From positions 1-5,399 of the forward strand of contig PMUF01000585.1 of the NCBI GenBank assembly GCA_003167015.1: DNA of 5,399 nt. The letters run 5' to 3'. Source of the stretch: Chitinophagaceae bacterium. GTDB lineage: Bacteria > Bacteroidota > Bacteroidia > Chitinophagales > Chitinophagaceae. A model generated the notes under the pieces. That model saw only the letters and a program-made list of their open reading frames with translations. It searched no databases and was not told where the DNA came from. A program made the position numbers and the translations under genes. This document shows, one piece after another, positions 1 through 5,399 of the stretch; positions within the stretch are counted from its first letter, which is position 1, and each line of letters opens with the position of its first letter.

Positions 1-2760
1 GTCACCGACAGAAGATATAATGTGGAAGGTTTAAACTTCATCACGAATGCGAATGCCACTCCTTATGGGGCGGGTTTCGTCCGGATGAAACCAGTCGATG
101 AGCGCGGGCCGGTAAAAGACATCAATACCATCAGCGGCATGTTGACAATGAAGGTCGCCACGCAGGTGAAAGATGCACATGCCTTCTTCTTTACCTTTCC
201 GACCATACAGGGTTTTGGTAACGTAGCCGGATTCGAGTTCGCGCTGCAGGATCAGACCAATGGATCGATGGACCGGTTGAGCGCCATGTCCAATCAATTT
301 ATCGGTGCGCTGATGCAACGCAAGGAAATAGCTTACGCCTTCACCACGTTTGCCTCCGGCAATCCTCAATACATGATGGATGTGGACGATGATAAGGCCA
401 AACAGATGGGTGTCTCCGTCGCCGATCTGATGCAGACGATGCAGATCTACTTTGGTAGTAGCTTCGTCAGCGATTTCAACCGATTTGGCAAATACTACCG
501 GGTGATGGCGCAGGCCGATATTCTTTACCGGAACAATGAAGCGTCGCTCACGGGTATCTATGTCAAGAACAACCAGGGTCAGATGATACCGGTCAATCAA
601 CTGATCACTTTAAGAAAGGTATACGGCCCGGAGACTGTAAGCCATAACAACCTTTACAATTCGGCGACGATCAATGGGGTTCCTAAACCGGGTTACAGTA
701 CGGGTGATGCGATCAAGGCCATCGATGAAACGGCCGCCAAGGTGTTGCCGCGGGGATGGGGTTATGAATATACGGGTATCACCCGGGAAGAAAAGGCGGC
801 GGGATCTCAGATCATCTTCATCTTTGTTCTGAGCCTGGTATTTATTTACTTCCTGCTGGCGGCGCAGTATGAAAGCTATATTCTGCCGTTTGCGGTCGTC
901 TTATCCATCCCTGCCGGCGTCTTCGGGGTATTTGTCTTCCTTCAGATCTTCGGTATAGACAATAATATCTATGTCCAGGTGAGCCTGATCATGCTGGTGG
1001 GCCTGCTGTGCAAGAATGCCATCCTGATCACTGAATACGCCGTTCAAAGACGACATGCCGGCATGAGTCTGTGGGAATCAGCGAAGGAAGCGGCCCGGCT
1101 CCGACTTCGCCCGATCCTGATGACCTCATTCGCCTTTATCGCGGGGCTGATGCCGCTGATGCGTGCCAAGGGCGCCGCGGCGCTCGGCAACCGAAGCATT
1201 GGTACCGGTGCGGTCGGTGGGATGCTTACAGGGGTGATCCTGGGTGTCTTTATCGTACCGGTGCTGTTCATCATCTTCCAGTCTCTGCAGGAAAGGCTGA
1301 GCCGTGGTCGGGTAGCAGGGGTGAATCTGAAGCCGGCGCCCGCGCTGACGGTATTGGCGCTGGTGATGCTGGTAGGACTGGGGTCCTGTAAGGTTTCAAA
1401 AGACGTGGCGACGCCGGCTGCTCCCGTGCCGGTCGAGTTCAGGAGCACAGACAGCGCAGTTTCGGCGGCAGGGACGGATACAACGAGTATCGGCAATCTG
1501 CCGTGGAAGAGTTTTTTTGCGGACCCTGCTTTACAGCAGCTGATCGACAGCGCCATTATCCGCAACTATGACATGCAGGTGGCCCTGCAGAATATCCGGT
1601 CTGCCCAGTTGGTGCTGGGTCAGGCCAAGCTGGGGTATTGGCCTGATGTCAGTGCGTCGGCAGTAGCAACACTGACCCGTCCCGGCAGCGAAAGCCTGAA
1701 TGGGATAACGGCCACTGACTTCCTCCATTCGAAATATCTCAACGACTATAATGCGAATGTGTCCCTGTCCTGGGAGGCGGATATCTGGGGGAAAATTAAA
1801 AATAAGCAGGCTAAAGCACTGGCGCAATATCTCCAGACGGAAGAAGCGAGGAAAGCATTGCAGACGAATATTGTGTCGAGTGTGGCGGAAGGGTATTATA
1901 ACCTGCTGATGCTGGATGCGCAGTTAGGGATTGCCCGAGCCAACCTGGCGTTAAACGACAGCACGCTACGGATCATCCGGCTGCAATATACTGCAGGAGA
2001 TGTGACGGCGTTGGGTGTTCAACAGGCCGAGGCGCAGGAGATGTCCGCAGCGGAATTGATCCCGCAGCTGCAGCAAAGTATTTTGTTGCAGGAAAACGCT
2101 CTGAGTATCCTGACAGGAGGGCTGCCTGCTACGATTACCCGCAATACGACGCTGGACCAGGTGGCAGTGCGTGATACCCTATCCACCGGAGTACCGGCGG
2201 CGCTGGTCAGCCGTCGTCCCGATGTGCGGAGCTCAGAGCTGGCGTTGACCGCTGCGAATGCCGATGTTGCCATCAACAAAGCGGCGCTGTATCCTTCGCT
2301 GGTGATCCAGCCGGAAGGGGGATGGGATAACTATATTTTCAAGAACTGGTTCAACATACCCGGATCGCTGTTCGGAATGGTGGTTGGCGGGCTGACGGCG
2401 CCGGTGTTTCAGCGCGGTAAGCTGAAGACGGCGTATAGAGTGTCGGAAGTGGACAGGGAGAAGACGGTGATCCAGTTCAAGCAGACGGTACTGGTGGCAG
2501 TGGGTGAGGTTTCGGATGCGTTGGCTGAACGCAACAAGCTCAAGGAACAGCAGGCTGTTGCGGCCAACCGGGTGGATACGCTGAAGCAGGCTATCGCCAA
2601 TGCCAACAGCCTGTTCCGTAACGGGCTGGCCAATTACCTCGAGGTGATCACGGCCCAGAGCAATGTATTACAAAGCGAACTGGAATTAGCATCGATAAAG
2701 AAAGGACAGTTAACCGCAGAAGTGGATTTGTATCGTAGCCTCGGCGGAGGATGGAATTGA
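1..2760 (+). CDS. RND (HAE1/AcrB-type) efflux permease fused in frame to an OprM/NodT-type outer-membrane factor; 5' partial
   Basis: The frame is open from base 1, so the gene starts upstream. Residues below are counted from the GTG codon at 22, which is probably not a real start. Residues 1-260 match the AcrB porter and docking region from just before the switch loop (GLNFIT, then FVRMKP), so about 600 N-terminal residues are missing. Membrane segments TM8-TM12 lie near 263-282, 286-310, 315-340, 362-382 and 395-420. The proton-relay positions equivalent to AcrB K940, R971 and T978 are present as K331, R361 and T368; the D407/D408 pair would lie off the window. A basic linker (423-437) leads to a hydrophobic stretch and lipobox LGSC with Cys456. 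Residues 456-912 are a full-length OMF with both OEP repeats: LPWKSFFADP, LSWEADIWGKIKN, RRPDV at 731-735, GGLTAPVFQRGKLK and terminal LGGGWN. By family, RND pumps use proton influx to drive drug export through a trimeric OMF channel. The adaptor gene is not visible. Family calls are secure; substrate is unknown. Confidence 0.94.
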   Translation, partial: VTDRRYNVEGLNFITNANATPYGAGFVRMKPVDERGPVKDINTISGMLTMKVATQVKDAHAFFFTFPTIQGFGNVAGFEFALQDQTNGSMDRLSAMSNQFIGALMQRKEIAYAFTTFASGNPQYMMDVDDDKAKQMGVSVADLMQTMQIYFGSSFVSDFNRFGKYYRVMAQADILYRNNEASLTGIYVKNNQGQMIPVNQLITLRKVYGPETVSHNNLYNSATINGVPKPGYSTGDAIKAIDETAAKVLPRGWGYEYTGITREEKAAGSQIIFIFVLSLVFIYFLLAAQYESYILPFAVVLSIPAGVFGVFVFLQIFGIDNNIYVQVSLIMLVGLLCKNAILITEYAVQRRHAGMSLWESAKEAARLRLRPILMTSFAFIAGLMPLMRAKGAAALGNRSIGTGAVGGMLTGVILGVFIVPVLFIIFQSLQERLSRGRVAGVNLKPAPALTVLALVMLVGLGSCKVSKDVATPAAPVPVEFRSTDSAVSAAGTDTTSIGNLPWKSFFADPALQQLIDSAIIRNYDMQVALQNIRSAQLVLGQAKLGYWPDVSASAVATLTRPGSESLNGITATDFLHSKYLNDYNANVSLSWEADIWGKIKNKQAKALAQYLQTEEARKALQTNIVSSVAEGYYNLLMLDAQLGIARANLALNDSTLRIIRLQYTAGDVTALGVQQAEAQEMSAAELIPQLQQSILLQENALSILTGGLPATITRNTTLDQVAVRDTLSTGVPAALVSRRPDVRSSELALTAANADVAINKAALYPSLVIQPEGGWDNYIFKNWFNIPGSLFGMVVGGLTAPVFQRGKLKTAYRVSEVDREKTVIQFKQTVLVAVGEVSDALAERNKLKEQQAVAANRVDTLKQAIANANSLFRNGLANYLEVITAQSNVLQSELELASIKKGQLTAEVDLYRSLGGGWN
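1321..1389 (+). other. Internal lipoprotein signal and lipobox at the RND-OMF junction, with possible internal GTG start
   Basis: This segment encodes V434 to C456 of the fusion: a short basic start (VNLK), a hydrophobic core (ALTVLALVMLVG) and a lipobox L-G-S-C ending at the Cys codon 1387-1389. It would be a textbook type II signal peptide if translation began at the in-frame GTG at 1321. In the fused protein it follows TM12, which ends in the cytoplasm in AcrB-type pumps. It would therefore cross the membrane inside-to-outside as a thirteenth segment and present the lipobox to signal peptidase II. No convincing ribosome-binding site precedes the GTG, but Bacteroidota often lack one. Whether cleavage or internal initiation occurs is inference. 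Confidence 0.7.
1387..2760 (+). other. Outer-membrane factor (OprM/NodT-like) domain of the fusion
   Basis: From the lipobox cysteine to the stop, this region encodes 457 residues, about the size of a mature OprM-type lipoprotein channel. It shows two successive OEP (TolC-type) repeats. The first contains the WKSFFADPALQQLI start and the EADIWGK turn. The second begins after the conserved RRPDV motif and contains the LTAPVFQRGK strand region and the NGLANYLEVITAQ helix end. Long helical stretches (about 590-700 and 800-900 in fusion numbering) fit the periplasmic coiled-coil barrel. The end LGGGW is the usual end of this family, so the domain is complete. It is listed separately because it may act as its own polypeptide after processing. 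Confidence 0.9.
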
Positions 2761-2804
2761 TTGACCTACAGAAAGGCAGTTGTTTTAGAATGGCGTTATT
2801 TTTT

Positions 2805-2839
2805 CAGAAAGCCGGGCAATGCCCGGCTTTCTGGCTTTT
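2805..2839 (+). terminator. Intrinsic (rho-independent) terminator after the efflux gene
   Basis: A perfect 13-bp inverted repeat (cagaaagccgggc, 2805-2817, and its complement, 2821-2833) with a 3-base AAT loop is followed by GCTTTT. It lies 45 bases after the stop codon at 2758-2760. The T-run on the + strand side and the absence of an A-run on the left indicate termination of rightward transcription only. It separates the efflux fusion gene from the FtsX-type permease. Confidence 0.85.
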
Positions 2840-2864
2840 AGGAAATGGAACAGTTTGCGTATAT

Positions 2865-2872
2865 TGTATTTG
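2865..2872 (+). promoter_or_regulatory. Candidate Bacteroidota -7 promoter element (weak)
   Basis: TGTATTTG differs by one base from the Bacteroidota sigma(ABfr) -7 consensus TAnnTTTG. It lies in the AT-rich stretch between the terminator and the permease start, and would give a leader of roughly 15-20 bases before the ATG at 2897. No good -33 TTTG element is found at the expected spacing; the nearest T-rich candidate, the terminator T-run at 2836-2839, is slightly too far. The placement after a terminator makes a promoter here likely, but this exact element is a guess. Confidence 0.25.
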
Positions 2873-2896
2873 TCGAAAAAATCCAAATTAGCGCGT

Positions 2897-5278
2897 ATGC
2901 TCCAAAACTACTTCATCGTCGCCTGGCGTCATCTGACCAGGAACAAGGGTTATTCCTTTATCAATATTGCGGGTCTCGGCATCGGCATGGCCATCGCCCT
3001 GCTGATCGGGCTGTGGATCGCCGACGAGTTCGCTTTCGACCATTATCACACTCATCACAGCCGCATTGCGGAGGTCAAGATACAGCAGCAGGTAACGGGG
3101 GCGCTGGCGCCGGGGCAGGTAAAGACCACGACCAGCGCATCTATCTCTACGGTATTGGGGCCTGTCCTGCGCAAGGGGTATGAAGATGTCTTCCGGCGAA
3201 CAGCACTGGCCTCTTTCCCGGCGCCCAACCGGTTGATCAATTATGGAGACCGAAGCATTTCCAGGGGGATTATGTGGGTGCAGCCGGCCTTCGCGGAGAT
3301 CTTCACGTATCACATGCTGGCAGGCAGTACCGCCGCCCTGCGGGACCCTTCTACCCTTTTGCTGGCACAAAGTGCAGCCACGGCCCTGTTCGGAAAAGCG
3401 GACCCGATCGGGAAGGTCATCCGCATCGACAATAAAATGGATTTCCGGGTAGGCGGGGTATATGAGGACCAGCCCTTCAACACCAGTTTCCACGAGGTGC
3501 AGGCCCTGCTGCCCTGGGACAACAAGGCTGCCGCCTGGTTAAATACCAATACCAATTGGGATAACCACAATTCTACGCTGTTTGTGCAGCTGGCCGATGG
3601 CGCTACGCCGGAACAGGCCACGGCGCGCATAAAAAACCTGCCCACGCCGCATATTACCGAATGTCTGGAAACGCTGCTGGCCGTCCCGCTGGACCGCCTG
3701 CATCTGCATAATGAGTCGGATGGCGAAGAGGGCCGGAACCGCATCCGGTTTGTCTGGCTGTTCGGGACGATCGGGGCTTTCATCCTTTTATTGGCCTGCA
3801 TCAATTTTATGAACCTTTCCACGGCCCGCAGTGAGAAGCGCGCCAGGGAGGTCGGGATCCGGAAGACAATCGGATCGCTGAGGGGTCAGCTGATCGGGCA
3901 ATTCCTCGGGGAATCCGTCTTAACGGTCTTGCTGGCCTTCGTCGTTGCTATGGGACTGGCGTACCTGGCTTTGCCGACCTTTAATAACCTTGCCGCAAAA
4001 GAAATGAGCCTGCCCTTGTTTAGCCCGGGGTTTTGGTTGGCAGCGATAGGCCAAGTGCTTTTGACAGGACTGCTGGCCGGCAGTTATCCTGCTTTTTATC
4101 TGTCGGCCTTCCGGCCAGTCAAGGTGTTAAAAGGGTCTTTCCGGGCTGGGCGTGGGGCCTCGCTCCCGAGGCAGGTATTGGTAGTGACGCAGTTCACCGT
4201 CAGCCTCTCGCTGATCATAGCGACCATTATCATCTTTCGCCAGATCGAATTAGGCAAGGACCGGCCGGTAGGGTACAACCAGGAAGGGCTCATCACTGTC
4301 GATATCAATACCGACTCCCTGCGCCAGCATTATGATGCCCTGCGCAATGACCTGTTGCATACCGGGCTGGTGGCCAACGTGGCCGAATCGTCTTATCCCA
4401 CTACCGGGTTTTGGGATAATAATGAACTGCTATGGCCAGGGCAGACAGCCTATCAGAAAGAACTTGAATACCGCAATGTGACCGTTACTCCTGAGTTTGG
4501 GAAGACCGTAGGCTGGACTGTTCTGCAGGGCCGTGATTTCTCCCGGGATTATTCAACCGACATCGATGCGATGGTCGTCAATGAAGAGGCAGTGAAGGTC
4601 AGCGGGTTCAGGAACCCTATCGGTCAGCGGGTCAGCCTTTTTGACAAGCCGTTTACGATCATCGGGGTTGTGAAGAATATGCTGACCAATTCGCCTTACG
4701 AAAAGATTGAACCGGCCGTGTTCACGGAAACGGGCTATGTGTTGGCGATCACCGTCCGGATGCGTCCCGGCATGCCGATGCAGACGGCGCTGGCGGCTAT
4801 CGAACCGGTCTTCAAGCGTTATAATCCAGCCAGTCCTTTCTTTTATCATTTTAACGATGAGGTTTACGCGCAGAAGTTCGCCGAAGAATCCCGGATGGGC
4901 CATCTGGCCACGATTGCGGCGTCGCTGGCCATTTTCATTTCTTGTCTGGGACTGTTCGGACTGGCGTCTTTCGTGGCGGAACAACGCACTAAGGAAATCG
5001 GGGTACGAAAGGTGCTGGGCGCAAGCGTGCTGACTCTTTGGGGGCTGTTGTCGAAAGATTTTGCGAAGCTGGTGGTCCTATCGATGTTCATCGCCATGCC
5101 GCTGGCCTGGTGGGCGATGCACGAGTGGCTGCAGAGCTATGTTTACCGTACGGCGCTATCCTGGTGGATCTTTGCAGCCGCAGGGGTGGGTATCCTGGTG
5201 ATTACGCTGCTCACTGTCAGTTTTCAGTCGCTGAAGGCAGCTTTGATGAATCCCGTACGAAGTCTGAGGGCGGAATAG
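2897..5278 (+). CDS. ABC transporter permease, MacB/FtsX superfamily (two MacB_PCD-FtsX modules)
   Basis: The complete 793-residue protein has the usual length for large Bacteroidota FtsX-type permeases. The ATG at 2897 is chosen because MLQNYFIVAWRHLTRNKGYS matches the family's standard N-terminus; an in-frame ATG at 2819 lies inside the terminator hairpin. Module 1 has TM1 (about 21-43), a MacB-like periplasmic core (about 45-280), then TM2-TM4 (about 284-306, 336-360, 377-403). The conserved cytoplasmic motif ARSEKRAREVGIRKTIGS (310-327) follows TM2. Module 2 has TM5 (about 425-448), a second periplasmic domain (about 450-665) and TM6-TM8 (about 668-692, 722-745, 754-776). The motif is repeated as EQRTKEIGVRKVLGAS (695-710), and the end NPVRSLRAE is typical. 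Family members pair with a separate ATPase and act by mechanotransmission, for example in export of antimicrobials or in lipoprotein trafficking. No ATPase gene is visible, so partner and substrate are unknown. No frameshift or lost motif is apparent. Confidence 0.94.
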   Translation: MLQNYFIVAWRHLTRNKGYSFINIAGLGIGMAIALLIGLWIADEFAFDHYHTHHSRIAEVKIQQQVTGALAPGQVKTTTSASISTVLGPVLRKGYEDVFRRTALASFPAPNRLINYGDRSISRGIMWVQPAFAEIFTYHMLAGSTAALRDPSTLLLAQSAATALFGKADPIGKVIRIDNKMDFRVGGVYEDQPFNTSFHEVQALLPWDNKAAAWLNTNTNWDNHNSTLFVQLADGATPEQATARIKNLPTPHITECLETLLAVPLDRLHLHNESDGEEGRNRIRFVWLFGTIGAFILLLACINFMNLSTARSEKRAREVGIRKTIGSLRGQLIGQFLGESVLTVLLAFVVAMGLAYLALPTFNNLAAKEMSLPLFSPGFWLAAIGQVLLTGLLAGSYPAFYLSAFRPVKVLKGSFRAGRGASLPRQVLVVTQFTVSLSLIIATIIIFRQIELGKDRPVGYNQEGLITVDINTDSLRQHYDALRNDLLHTGLVANVAESSYPTTGFWDNNELLWPGQTAYQKELEYRNVTVTPEFGKTVGWTVLQGRDFSRDYSTDIDAMVVNEEAVKVSGFRNPIGQRVSLFDKPFTIIGVVKNMLTNSPYEKIEPAVFTETGYVLAITVRMRPGMPMQTALAAIEPVFKRYNPASPFFYHFNDEVYAQKFAEESRMGHLATIAASLAIFISCLGLFGLASFVAEQRTKEIGVRKVLGASVLTLWGLLSKDFAKLVVLSMFIAMPLAWWAMHEWLQSYVYRTALSWWIFAAAGVGILVITLLTVSFQSLKAALMNPVRSLRAE

Positions 5279-5279
5279 A

Positions 5280-5399
5280 TCAGTTCAGGAATTTACCGGT
5301 ATAGCTTTCTTTTACTTTCTTCAATCCTGCCGGCGGGCCTGCATATACCAGCGTACCGCCGCCGTCGCCGGCTTCGGGGCCGAGGTCGATGACCCAGTC
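5280..5399 (-). CDS. uvrA: UvrA, excinuclease ABC subunit A, C-terminal 39 residues (partial, runs off the right edge)
   Basis: The minus strand, read from 5399, gives an open frame beginning DWVIDLGPEAGDGGGTLVYA and ending KESYTGKFLN before TGA (5280-5282 on the + strand). DW(V/I)IDLGPE-GGxGG is the hallmark near the C-terminus of UvrA, just after the second ATPase module's H-loop, and a S-x-T-x-x-(F/Y)L tail is typical of UvrA proteins. UvrA is the damage-recognising ATPase of nucleotide excision repair and works with UvrB in the cytoplasm. The Walker, signature and zinc motifs lie off the window, so housekeeping UvrA cannot be told from a UvrA2-type paralogue. The gene converges on the FtsX-type permease gene with one base between the stops. 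Confidence 0.9.
   Translation of the reverse strand, partial: DWVIDLGPEAGDGGGTLVYAGPPAGLKKVKESYTGKFLN

Noticed and set aside
31..600. Long minus-strand open frame (189 codons) opposite the RND region.
   Set aside because: It is antisense to clearly conserved AcrB-type coding sequence and its translation resembles no protein family I recognise; it is a composition effect of the real gene.
2819..2896. Upstream in-frame ATG at 2819 as the permease start (26 extra residues).
   Set aside because: It lies in the loop and right arm of the terminator hairpin, the added residues do not resemble the family, and the standard N-terminus begins at 2897.
2888..3493. Long minus-strand open frame (201 codons) opposite the permease N-terminus.
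   Set aside because: It overlaps well-conserved permease coding sequence and has no recognisable domain.
5283..5325. Possible terminator for the permease after its stop (TACCGGTA palindrome followed by a pyrimidine-rich tract).
   Set aside because: The palindrome is short with no loop, the tract is interrupted by C and A, and the stretch is coding sequence for the UvrA C-terminus.
5330..5390. GC-rich inverted and repeated GCC/CGG motifs near the right edge.
   Set aside because: They are explained by the Gly/Pro-rich UvrA C-terminal codons (GDGGG, AGPPAG) and do not form a convincing structure.
1..5399. An undescribed multi-gene system, mobile element, CRISPR array or RNA gene.
   Set aside because: All long stretches are accounted for by recognisable efflux, permease and repair genes; no transposase, repeat array, tRNA-like fold or attachment-site duplication was seen by eye.

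Overview
The window looks like chromosomal DNA from a Bacteroidota bacterium, probably of the Chitinophagaceae/Sphingobacteriales type. The basis is protein style (a long two-module FtsX-type permease beginning MLQNYFIVAW and a NodT/OprM-like outer-membrane lipoprotein ending LGGGW), an A-rich leader without a clear Shine-Dalgarno sequence, and moderately high GC. Genus is not determinable from the sequence alone.

Layout, left to right. (1) Positions 1-2760, + strand, 5' end cut off: the C-terminal part of an HAE1/AcrB-type RND drug-efflux permease continues in the same reading frame, without a stop, into a complete outer-membrane factor (OMF) of the OprM/NodT/TolC family. The join is a hydrophobic lipoprotein signal with a lipobox (LGSC, Cys codon 1387-1389). 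(2) Positions 2761-2896: a short intergenic region with a perfect 13-bp hairpin followed by a T-run (intrinsic terminator, 2805-2839) and a weak candidate promoter. (3) Positions 2897-5278, + strand: a complete 793-residue ABC-transporter permease of the MacB/FtsX superfamily with no ATPase gene beside it. (4) Positions 5280-5399, - strand: the last 39 codons of uvrA, converging on the permease gene with one base between the two stop codons.

The first gene would supply both the inner-membrane pump and the outer-membrane channel of a tripartite efflux system; the periplasmic adaptor (AcrA-like) is not in view and would be expected upstream, as is usual for such operons. The terminator separates this efflux unit from the FtsX-type permease, which appears to be its own transcription unit. 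uvrA is a housekeeping nucleotide-excision-repair gene and appears unrelated in function. The most notable item is the RND-OMF fusion with its retained lipobox. The rest of the window is ordinary, and I saw no mobile element, CRISPR array, RNA gene or undescribed multi-gene system.
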